Below the pieces are notes generated by a model that did not search any database, was not told where the DNA came from, and saw nothing but the letters and a program-made list of their open reading frames with translations. Positions 1-5,451 of a DNA stretch of 5,451 nt are shown here, piece by piece. This DNA comes from Candidatus Halomonas stercoripullorum. GTDB taxonomy: Bacteria > Pseudomonadota > Gammaproteobacteria > Pseudomonadales > Halomonadaceae. The position numbers were made by a program, and so were the translations under genes. The DNA lies in assembly GCA_019114645.1 (NCBI GenBank), contig DXFC01000281.1:1-5451 (forward strand), in the 5' to 3' direction. Each line of letters starts with the position of its first letter. The first letter of the stretch is position 1.

Positions 1-731
1 CGATGCTCGACGGGCGTGCCGATATCGCCGTGCACTCGATGAAAGATGTGCCGATGCAGTTCCCCGAAGGCCTGGGGCTCTCGGTGATTTTCGCTGGTGC
101 CGAACCCACTGATGCTCTTGTTTCCAATGATTATGGCTCGCTGGATGAGCTGCCTGAAGGTGCCCGTGTCGGTACATCGAGCCTGCGTCGCGGATTGCAG
201 ATTCGTGAACGGCGCCCCGATCTGCAGATTTTGTTTCTGCGTGGCAATGTGCAGACACGGCTGGCCAAGCTCGATGACGGTGAATACGACGCGATTATTC
301 TGGCCACAGCCGGGCTCAAGCGACTGGGGCTGAGTCAGCGCATCGCCCAGGAACTTCCTCCCGAGGTATGTCTGCCGGCCTGCGGTCAGGGTGCGCTGGG
401 CATCGAGTGCCGCATCAACGATCCGGAACTCATTGCATTGTTGGCGCCACTGGACGATCCGGACACCTCGACCCGGGTGCGGGCGGAGCGCGCCATGAAT
501 ACGCGTCTCGAGGGCGGCTGCCAGGTGCCCATCGGGGGTTACGCTACCTTTGAGAATGATGGCCAGACATTATGGCTGCGTGCTCTGGTAGGCAACCCTG
601 AAGGTACCGAGGTGTTGCGTGCCGAAGGGCGTGGTTCGATTCATGAGCCGGAAACTCTGGGTATCCGCGTCGCCGAAGACTTGCTGGAGCAGGGAGCCGG
701 GGAAATCCTGGCACAGGTTTACGGTGCTTGA
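1..731 (+). CDS. hemC: Hydroxymethylbilane synthase (porphobilinogen deaminase), 5'-truncated by window edge
   Basis: Cytosolic enzyme that condenses four porphobilinogen molecules into linear 1-hydroxymethylbilane, releasing ammonia; it works on a covalently attached dipyrromethane cofactor. The visible 242 residues correspond to about residue 70 to the C-terminus of the E. coli protein, so roughly 69 N-terminal residues lie left of the window; the ATG at 3 is internal, not the start. Visible motifs: HSMKD at residues 11-15 (Asp15 matches catalytic Asp84), TSSLRR at 59-64 and LRGNVQTRL at 79-87 (substrate/cofactor-binding arginines matching Arg131, 132, 149 and 155), GLKRLG at 104-109, and EGGCQVPIG at 170-178, whose Cys173 (codon 519-521) matches cofactor-anchoring Cys242. 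The constant offset of 69 across all motifs indicates no internal indel up to the cofactor cysteine. The TGA stop directly abuts the hemD ATG. Identity is very secure. Confidence 0.97.
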   Translation, partial: MLDGRADIAVHSMKDVPMQFPEGLGLSVIFAGAEPTDALVSNDYGSLDELPEGARVGTSSLRRGLQIRERRPDLQILFLRGNVQTRLAKLDDGEYDAIILATAGLKRLGLSQRIAQELPPEVCLPACGQGALGIECRINDPELIALLAPLDDPDTSTRVRAERAMNTRLEGGCQVPIGGYATFENDGQTLWLRALVGNPEGTEVLRAEGRGSIHEPETLGIRVAEDLLEQGAGEILAQVYGA

Positions 732-1526
732 ATGAGCGGTCGCCCCGTCCTGATTTGTCGGCCCGGCGAGCGGGCCGCTCCCTTGGCCGCTGCCATTGAG
801 GCACGTGGCTTCGAAGTGGGCCACCTTGATGTCATGACGCTGGCAGCGTTGCCGGAGCAGCCGGACGTACGCCAGGCCTGGCTCGACTTCGATCATTACC
901 ATAAGGTGGTGGTGGTGAGCCCCTTTGCAGCGGAATGTGTGGAGCAGGCGCTGGATCGTTACTGGCCCCAATTGCCGCTGGGTACGGCCTGGTATGCCGT
1001 GGGAACGGCAACGGCAGCGCGCTTGCATGAGTTGCTGGGTGTACGGGTACGGGTGCCGCCGTCAACGGCTGGTGAAGATACCAGCGAAGCGTTATTACAG
1101 CTGGCTTCGCTGGGCTCGCTTGAGGGCTGCCGTGTGTTGCTTGCCGCTGGCGAGGGCGGACGCATGTTACTGACTGAGACATTGATTGCGCGTGGCGCAA
1201 AGGTGACCCGGCTGGCGCTCTATGAGCGCCGCTTGCAGGCTCCTTCACCTGCCTTGCAAGCGTGTCTGGCACAAGGTGATTTCAGGGCGTTGGTGGTGAG
1301 TAGCGCAGAGTTGCTTGGGCATGTGGCAGGGTGGTGTACCAGGGCCGCCTTGAACCAACCGCTAATCGTGTCCAGTCGCCGTTTGGCTACACTGGCCGTC
1401 AACCTGGGTTTTCGCACTCCCGTGGTGGCAGCGGGTGCAACACCTGCGGCGCTCGCCGATGCGGTGGCCGCGAGCTGTGGCTCGGAGAATGCCGATGTCG
1501 ATCACGACGATCTCGAAAAGGGCTAG
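732..1526 (+). CDS. hemD: Uroporphyrinogen-III synthase
   Basis: Cytosolic enzyme that cyclises hydroxymethylbilane and inverts ring D to give uroporphyrinogen III, the step after HemC. It has 264 residues against about 246 in E. coli. The family is weakly conserved, but the recognisable blocks are present: N-terminal RPGE (10-13), VVVVSPFA (59-66), YAVGTATA (88-95), TSEALL (117-122), a VLLAAGEGGR turn (135-144), the ARGAKV...YERR block (153-167) with the conserved Tyr at 164, and VVSSAELL (188-195). VVVVSPFA and VVSSAELL are equivalent positions in the two lobes of the bilobal fold. The start is set by the ATG immediately after the hemC TGA, which gives the expected N-terminus. No good Shine-Dalgarno is seen (only AGG at 715-717, 14 nt away), so translation is probably coupled to hemC. 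The C-terminal tail from about 249 is acidic. It ends in TAG, 6 nt before hemX and in the same frame. Confidence 0.96.
   Translation: MSGRPVLICRPGERAAPLAAAIEARGFEVGHLDVMTLAALPEQPDVRQAWLDFDHYHKVVVVSPFAAECVEQALDRYWPQLPLGTAWYAVGTATAARLHELLGVRVRVPPSTAGEDTSEALLQLASLGSLEGCRVLLAAGEGGRMLLTETLIARGAKVTRLALYERRLQAPSPALQACLAQGDFRALVVSSAELLGHVAGWCTRAALNQPLIVSSRRLATLAVNLGFRTPVVAAGATPAALADAVAASCGSENADVDHDDLEKG
1516..1522 (+). promoter_or_regulatory. Possible ribosome binding site for hemX
   Basis: AAAAGGG lies inside the last codons of hemD, 10 nt before the hemX ATG at 1533. It is only a moderate match to the anti-Shine-Dalgarno sequence and the spacing is slightly long, but no better candidate exists near this start. 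It supports ATG 1533, the only candidate start between the hemD stop and the hemX body. Confidence 0.4.
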
Positions 1527-1532
1527 CGACAG

Positions 1533-3038
1533 ATGAGTAAGCAGACCAACGATAAGGACGAGCGCAAGGCGCCTGTCGGCCAGGACCAAGGCGCCCAAGG
1601 CCGCAAGGCCGCGCCGCGCAAGGCCAAATCCAATAAAGGCCGCACCGAGAGCGGCAACTCGCCGGCACCGCAGAGCAGTCAGTCTACGCCTGCTGTCGAC
1701 AAGGCCGGTTCGGTTGCCGGCGCTGAGCCACAGAATGACAAGCCAGCCGTGACTCGCCCGCTTGCCAATGAGCCCGCTGCCGACTCTGCCAAGCCTGCTT
1801 CGGCTCCCGGCAAGAGCAGTTCCGCTGCGCAGACGGCCAGTCCCGAGGCTGGTAAGGCAGCGTCTGGCAAAACAGCTACGGATAAAAAAACAGCGGATAA
1901 AACCACCACGGGCCAGGCCGACGCTGACAAAGCCAGCACACCGGCTGCAGCCGGCGGTAGTCAAAAGCCGGTTCCACCAGCCAACGATGGCAATGGAAGC
2001 GGTAAAGGTGGGCGTGGCATCAGCTTGCTGGCACTGATTCTAGTACTACTGCTGGGCCTCGGTGTTGCGTTGTTTGCCTGGAATGTCTGGGAGCGTCTAG
2101 GAACACAGCAACAGCGTCTGGCCGAGCTGGAGACGCAAGCCGCAACGGCTACCGAGGAAGTTGCCGGACTGCAGGCGCAATTGGTGGAAGGTGAACAGAG
2201 TCGAGATGCCGAGCTGAGCGCAGGGCTTGAGTCGATGCAGAGTGAGTTCAGCCGCTATCGCAGTGAAGTCGACGAGGCGCTGGACCAGGTTCTCGCCGAG
2301 CTTTCGCGCGAACAGGAAGCTGACCCGCGGGAGTGGTTGCATGCCGAAGCCGCTTACCTGCTACGCCTGGCCAACCAGCGGCTGCAGCTGGAGCGTGACG
2401 TGGAGGGAGCCGCGGCGTTGTTGCGTACTGCCGATGCGCGCTTGAATGAAGCCGATAACCCCGCGCTGCTCTCCATTCGCCGAGCCATCGCTTCCGAATT
2501 GGCGATTCTGGATGGGGTACCCCAGGTGGACCGCACCGGTCTCTACCTGGCACTCGATGCCCAGCAGCAGCGTCTGGCGCAGTTGCCGCTGTCGCGGGAG
2601 CTCGAAGAGATCCCGGCCCGTTCCGGTATCGAGGAGGCGCCGACCGGCCGCTGGCAAGAGCAGCTCTCGCGCTTTGGTCAGGAACTCAAGGACTTGGTGG
2701 TTATCCGTCACCATGACGAGGCCCTGGAAGGACTGATTGCACCCGAACAGGAATCTTATCTGCGCCAGAGTGCCCGGTTGCTGTTGGAGCAGGCCCAGCT
2801 GGCGCTCCTCAAGGAGGAGCAGGGGCTATATGAAGCGAGCCTCGACAAGACCCTGGGGTTGATCGATAACTACTACGATACGGAAAGTAGCGAAGTGCAG
2901 GCAGTCATCGAGCGGCTGCAAGAGCTCAAGGGGGCGAATATTCAGCCCGAGCTGCCTGACATCAGTGGCTCACAACAAGCCCTGGCCGAGTTCATCGAGC
3001 GTCGCTTCGGCGCGCGCGATGAAGGAGATGACGCATGA
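1533..3038 (+). CDS. hemX: HemX, single-pass inner-membrane protein of the hem operon, with long N-terminal extension
   Basis: 501-residue membrane protein of the HemX family (E. coli HemX is about 393). Residues 1-160 are a low-complexity hydrophilic region rich in Lys, Ala, Pro, Ser and Gln, predicted cytoplasmic and disordered. One transmembrane helix follows (about 163-184, preceded by KGGRG), then a Gln/Glu/Ala-rich stretch likely to be coiled coil (about 188-260), then the conserved periplasmic domain. Blocks shared with E. coli HemX include WLHAEAAYLLRLANQRL (268-284), AAALLRTADARL (293-304), IRRAIASELAIL (315-326), the LVVIRHHDE region (388-396), LLAP-like LIAPEQESYLR (401-411) and NYYDT (446-450). 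Older databases call this family uroporphyrinogen-III C-methyltransferase, but no SAM-binding methyltransferase motif is visible and the architecture argues against it. The function is unknown; an organising role beside HemY is inference. The stop overlaps the hemY start by 4 nt. Confidence 0.94.
   Translation: MSKQTNDKDERKAPVGQDQGAQGRKAAPRKAKSNKGRTESGNSPAPQSSQSTPAVDKAGSVAGAEPQNDKPAVTRPLANEPAADSAKPASAPGKSSSAAQTASPEAGKAASGKTATDKKTADKTTTGQADADKASTPAAAGGSQKPVPPANDGNGSGKGGRGISLLALILVLLLGLGVALFAWNVWERLGTQQQRLAELETQAATATEEVAGLQAQLVEGEQSRDAELSAGLESMQSEFSRYRSEVDEALDQVLAELSREQEADPREWLHAEAAYLLRLANQRLQLERDVEGAAALLRTADARLNEADNPALLSIRRAIASELAILDGVPQVDRTGLYLALDAQQQRLAQLPLSRELEEIPARSGIEEAPTGRWQEQLSRFGQELKDLVVIRHHDEALEGLIAPEQESYLRQSARLLLEQAQLALLKEEQGLYEASLDKTLGLIDNYYDTESSEVQAVIERLQELKGANIQPELPDISGSQQALAEFIERRFGARDEGDDA
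1566..1640 (+). repeat. Cluster of short AAGGC repeats in the HemX N-terminal region
   Basis: AAGGC occurs six times in 75 nt (1566, 1588, 1597, 1605, 1620 and 1636). It is read in two phases: as AAG GCx (Lys-Ala) and as xAA GGC (Gln/Lys-Gly). Use of more than one phase suggests expansion at DNA level rather than selection for a single peptide motif. It forms part of the low-complexity basic start of HemX. Confidence 0.45.
1869..1902 (+). repeat. Imperfect tandem repeat with A7 tract inside hemX
   Basis: The unit AAAACAGC(TAC)GGATAAAA at 1869-1887 is followed at once by AAAACAGCGGATAAAA at 1887-1902, sharing one A and differing by the three-base TAC insert. The junction makes a run of seven A (1884-1890). 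It encodes repeated Lys-Thr-Ala-Asp-Lys-like peptide (residues about 113-123). The copies differ by exactly one codon, so the reading frame is kept. This is a likely site of slippage-driven length change. Confidence 0.5.
3022..3027 (+). promoter_or_regulatory. Strong ribosome binding site for hemY
   Basis: AAGGAG sits 7 nt before the hemY ATG at 3035, inside the last codons of hemX. It is the best Shine-Dalgarno in the operon and fixes the hemY start. With the ATGA overlap it suggests that HemY is translated both by coupling and by independent initiation. Confidence 0.8.
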
Positions 3039-4294
3039 GAAAGCTGCTGCTGATCGTCCTTCTCGGCCTGGCTCTGGGAGCGTTGTTCGGCCAGCTGATG
3101 GTATCGATGCCTGGCTACTGGCTGGTTCGCATCGGTGACACTTCCTATCAGACCTCGTTCTGGTTCGGCCTGATACTGCTATTGGCGCTATTCCTGGTGC
3201 TGCATTTTGCCTTGCGCGTGCTGATGCGCCTGAGGCATCCGGTCAGCCGATTTAAGGTGTGGAATCAGCGTACCCGTCATCGCAACGCCATGAAACGTAC
3301 AGTGCGCGGTCTCGTGGCACTGGCCGAAGGACGCTGGAAACGTGCCGAGAAATCGCTGGTCAAGGCCGCCGATGATTCCAGTACTCCCCTGGTCAACTAT
3401 CTATCCGCAGCACTGGCGGCTCACTATCAGGGGCACTACGAGCAAGCGGATACGCTGCTCAAGCGTGCGCACCTCTCCACCGAGGGTGCCGATACCGCGG
3501 TGGGGTTGGTGCAGGTACAGCTAATGCTTGATCGTCAGCAGTACGAAGAAGCCCTGGCCATACTTACCCGTCTCGATCGGCAGTTGCCCAATCACCCGCA
3601 GGTGCTCAAACAGCTCAAGCAGGCTTATCTTAGCGTCAGCGACTGGGAGGGGTTGCGGCGTCTGATGCCACGTCTGGCGGCACGTCAATTGATCTCGCCC
3701 GAGGAGCGTAATCAGCTTGAACAACGCGCCTACAAGGAGCTGTTGATCCACGAGGCACGCGATCCAGGCAATATCGAGCGGGTGCGTAGTCTATGGGCCG
3801 ACATGCCGGATGCGCTGCGCGGCAACATCGAGCTGATCGTGCTGTACACCGAGACCTTGATGCGTGGTAAGGAAGAGGTGATTGCCGAGCGCCTGCTGCG
3901 CCACTCGCTCAAGGAGCACTGGGATAGCCGTCTGGTGCTGCGCTACGGGCTGCTGAACGTCGATCCGGCGCGTCAGCTGGTGCATGCCGAGAAGTGGCTG
4001 CAGGAGCGCCCCAATGATCCCGATCTGTTGTTGACTCTAGGGCGCCTGGCATTGCGCAACTCCTACTGGGGCAAGGCACAGGAATACTTCGAAGCAAGCC
4101 AGCGCCAGCGCCCGAGCGGCGTGGTGTGTGCCGAGCTGGCCAGGCTGTACGCCAACCTGGGTGAGCACAACAAGAGCCAGCTCTACTATCGTCAAAGTGT
4201 CGAGCTGCTCGACAAGTCCCTGCCCGCGTTGCCGCAGCCGGAAGAGCGCAAGCCAAATATGGAAGCCAAGGAGGCAGCCCAGGCCCAGCGATAA
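3035..4294 (+). CDS. hemY: HemY, inner-membrane protein with TPR-like cytoplasmic/periplasmic domain
   Basis: 419-residue protein of the proteobacterial HemY family (E. coli HemY is about 398). Two hydrophobic helices are visible: about residues 3-24 and 42-65, separated by a short loop containing GYWLVRIGDTSYQTS; the family consensus here is similar (GYVLI...YNIETS in E. coli). A basic juxtamembrane stretch (66-90, rich in Arg/Lys) follows, then an alpha-helical tetratricopeptide-like region. LVALAEGRWKRAEKSL (93-108), NYLSAALAAHYQGHYEQA (121-138) and the C-terminal LLTLGRLALRNSYWGKAQEYF block (332-352) show the TPR pattern of small and large residues. The positive-inside rule places the basic segment and TPR domain in the cytoplasm. 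This is not the HemY of Bacillus, which is a protoporphyrinogen oxidase: no FAD-binding GxGxxG is seen. The exact role is unknown; its constant company with hemCDX suggests organisation of tetrapyrrole enzymes at the membrane. It is the last gene of the cluster. Confidence 0.95.
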   Translation: MRKLLLIVLLGLALGALFGQLMVSMPGYWLVRIGDTSYQTSFWFGLILLLALFLVLHFALRVLMRLRHPVSRFKVWNQRTRHRNAMKRTVRGLVALAEGRWKRAEKSLVKAADDSSTPLVNYLSAALAAHYQGHYEQADTLLKRAHLSTEGADTAVGLVQVQLMLDRQQYEEALAILTRLDRQLPNHPQVLKQLKQAYLSVSDWEGLRRLMPRLAARQLISPEERNQLEQRAYKELLIHEARDPGNIERVRSLWADMPDALRGNIELIVLYTETLMRGKEEVIAERLLRHSLKEHWDSRLVLRYGLLNVDPARQLVHAEKWLQERPNDPDLLLTLGRLALRNSYWGKAQEYFEASQRQRPSGVVCAELARLYANLGEHNKSQLYYRQSVELLDKSLPALPQPEERKPNMEAKEAAQAQR

Positions 4295-4321
4295 CGCCAT
4301 GCCATCAGGTAATAAAACCAC

Positions 4322-4347
4322 CGGGGGCGCCATTAGTGGCGCCCCCG
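4322..4347. terminator. Rho-independent terminator hairpin between convergent hemY and MscS-family gene
   Basis: A perfect inverted repeat, GGGGGCGCCA (4323-4332) and TGGCGCCCCC (4337-4346), with a TTAG loop; C4322-G4347 extends the stem to 11 bp. It begins 27 nt after the hemY stop and ends 15 nt beyond the stop of the - strand gene. On the - strand the hairpin is followed by GTGGTTTTATT, a fair U-rich tract; on the + strand the downstream bases (ATTGCGTTAT) are a poor U tract. It should therefore work best for the - strand channel gene and only partly for the hem operon. The rest of the 68-nt gap shows nothing else. Confidence 0.82.
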
Positions 4348-4362
4348 ATTGCGTTATAGGAG

Positions 4363-5451
4363 TTATTCCTGGGGATCATTCGGAGCGTCGGAGGGCGAGA
4401 GGCCCTTGCTGTCGCCGGACTCCATCCTGGGCTTTTCTCTGGCGGCAGACGGATTGAAGCGGTCATCGGTGGCATGGCCCTGGGGCTTGGGTTGGCCTGC
4501 GGGGCTGCCATCGATGGTGAAATCCTGCTGCATGACACGCAGGTTGGCGGGAGCCGCCGAGCCGTTCTTGTCCTGACCGAAGTACAGCGTGGTATGCGGG
4601 AAGGGAACCTCGATACCCGCAGCGTCGAAGTGCATCTTGACCAGGCGGTTGTAAGCGCGCCCCACGCCCCATTGATCGCCGGGGGTTGTCTTGATGATGA
4701 CCCGAATGGTTACCCCGTTATCGCCAAGGGTAGTGACACCGGCCACATCGAGGGGGGCAAGCAGCTTGTGGCCATGCTCGGTATTTTCCTTGAGCGCTTC
4801 GTAGGCGAGCTGGAGCTGCTCAATGGCTTCATCGATATTCTCGCGATAGGCGATGTTGTATTCGCCCAGATGATTGCCGAACTCACGCATGTAGTTGGAG
4901 ACGGTGTCCACGCTGGAGAAGGGTACTACATGGTAAGTACCGGAAAGGTCACGAATGCCCACCGAGCGGATGCTGAGGCGTTCGGCAGTGCCGGTAATGC
5001 CCCCCACAGTGACGACATCGCCGGTATTCATGGCGTTTTCTACCTGAATGAAGATACCGGTAATGATGTCCTGCACCAGTTTTTGTGCACCAAAACCGAT
5101 GGCCAGACCCAGGACCCCGGCGCCGGCGATCAGCGGGCCGATATTGATGCCGATCTCGGCCAGCACGATCATTATGGTCATGGTCAACAGGGTGATGGCC
5201 AGTGCATTGCGAAACAACGACAGCAGGGTCTGGGCGCGAGCCGAGGGTATCGCGTGGTTGGCGCTGGGGTTGAGCTTGTGCTCGATCAGGCTGGCCAGTG
5301 TCAGCCATAAGGCAATGGCCAGCAGCAGAATCATGGCCACGCTGAACAGGGTGCCGACAATGGTACGTCCGCTTTCGGAGGCGTACCAGGCGGCCAGGTT
5401 GAAAGCGCCCCAGGCATCCAGCACCAGTAGCACCACGCTGATCAGGATCAG
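4363..5451 (-). CDS. MscS-family mechanosensitive ion channel (YbiO-like), N-terminus beyond window edge
   Basis: Inner-membrane channel that opens under membrane tension to release solutes during hypo-osmotic shock. 362 residues are visible; the frame stays open to the edge, where CTG-ATC-CTG-ATC-AGC continues a hydrophobic helix, so the GTG at 5436 is internal and more N-terminal helices lie outside. Counting from the edge: hydrophobic segments at about 1-16, 30-55 and 75-100, then the pore helix TM3 (about 105-135) with AGAGVLGLAIGFGAQKL and QDIITG, then the beta domain (MNTGDVVTVGGITGT, SIRSVGIRD, VPFSSV) and the final IEVPFPHTTLYFG strand (about 280-292). This matches E. coli YbiO (741 aa) better than short MscS (286 aa). 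Aligned with MscS, pore Leu105 is Leu (116), Leu109 is Phe (120), Gln112 is Gln (123) and Gly121 is Gly (132). A hydrophilic tail of about 69 residues follows the channel domain. It converges on hemY and is unrelated in function. Confidence 0.95.
   Translation of the reverse strand: MILISVVLLVLDAWGAFNLAAWYASESGRTIVGTLFSVAMILLLAIALWLTLASLIEHKLNPSANHAIPSARAQTLLSLFRNALAITLLTMTIMIVLAEIGINIGPLIAGAGVLGLAIGFGAQKLVQDIITGIFIQVENAMNTGDVVTVGGITGTAERLSIRSVGIRDLSGTYHVVPFSSVDTVSNYMREFGNHLGEYNIAYRENIDEAIEQLQLAYEALKENTEHGHKLLAPLDVAGVTTLGDNGVTIRVIIKTTPGDQWGVGRAYNRLVKMHFDAAGIEVPFPHTTLYFGQDKNGSAAPANLRVMQQDFTIDGSPAGQPKPQGHATDDRFNPSAAREKPRMESGDSKGLSPSDAPNDPQE

Noticed and set aside
3..5. ATG at 3 as the true hemC start
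   Set aside because: The residues match E. coli HemC from about residue 70 with a constant offset, so the gene begins outside the window.
905..918. Run of GTG triplets in hemD as a microsatellite
   Set aside because: It encodes the VVVV core beta-strand expected before the SPFA motif of this fold, so protein structure explains it.
570..1028. A 152-codon open frame on the - strand over hemC/hemD
   Set aside because: It overlaps conserved coding sequence of both hem genes and has no family resemblance or ribosome binding site that stands out.
1362..1964. A 200-codon open frame on the - strand across the hemD/hemX junction
   Set aside because: Arg/Leu/Gly-rich translation with no recognisable domain; it is the shadow of the GC-rich, low-complexity hemX start and the hemD end, which are well supported on the + strand.
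1533..3038. Calling hemX a uroporphyrinogen-III C-methyltransferase
   Set aside because: No SAM-dependent methyltransferase motifs are visible; the sequence matches the membrane protein HemX throughout its C-terminal two thirds.
4474..5310. A 278-codon open frame on the + strand opposite the channel gene
   Set aside because: It is exactly codon-aligned antisense to the MscS-family gene, so its stops correspond to TTA, CTA and TCA sense codons, which are rare in this GC-rich gene. The translation is His/Gly/Asp-rich with no known fold, while the - strand frame is a clear channel protein. Its end at 5308-5310 is simply a sense TTA codon.
5434..5436. GTG at 5436 as the start of the channel gene
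   Set aside because: The frame is open to the edge and the upstream codons extend a hydrophobic helix; family proteins of this type are much longer at the N-terminus.

Overview
This window comes from a moderately GC-rich gammaproteobacterial chromosome. The gene order hemC-hemD-hemX-hemY and close similarity to the gammaproteobacterial forms of these proteins support this. The long charged extensions and overall composition would fit a Halomonadaceae-like (halophilic) organism, but that is only a guess. Nothing suggests mobile DNA, a prophage, CRISPR or an RNA gene. Coding density is about 98%.

Layout. Positions 1-4294 on the + strand form one tight gene cluster: the last three quarters of hemC (1-731), hemD (732-1526), hemX (1533-3038) and hemY (3035-4294). 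The junctions are 0 nt, 6 nt and a 4-nt ATGA overlap, so the genes are almost certainly co-transcribed from a promoter left of the window. A 68-nt gap (4295-4362) holds a strong GC-rich hairpin that serves as a terminator between convergent genes. On the - strand (4363-5451) is the C-terminal part of an MscS-family mechanosensitive channel of the larger YbiO-like type, whose N-terminus lies beyond the right edge.

Function. HemC polymerises four porphobilinogens into hydroxymethylbilane, and HemD closes and isomerises this to uroporphyrinogen III, the last common precursor of haem, sirohaem and cobalamin. HemX and HemY are inner-membrane proteins that travel with hemCD in many gammaproteobacteria. 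Their biochemical role is unresolved; a scaffold or organising role near tetrapyrrole synthesis is plausible. The channel is an unrelated osmotic-protection gene that merely shares the terminator region.

No clearly new system is visible; this is core-genome content. The points most worth a second look are: hemC, hemD and hemX all lie in one reading frame separated only by single stop codons; HemX has an unusually long (about 160-residue) low-complexity N-terminal extension; and the channel has a hydrophilic C-terminal tail of about 69 residues.
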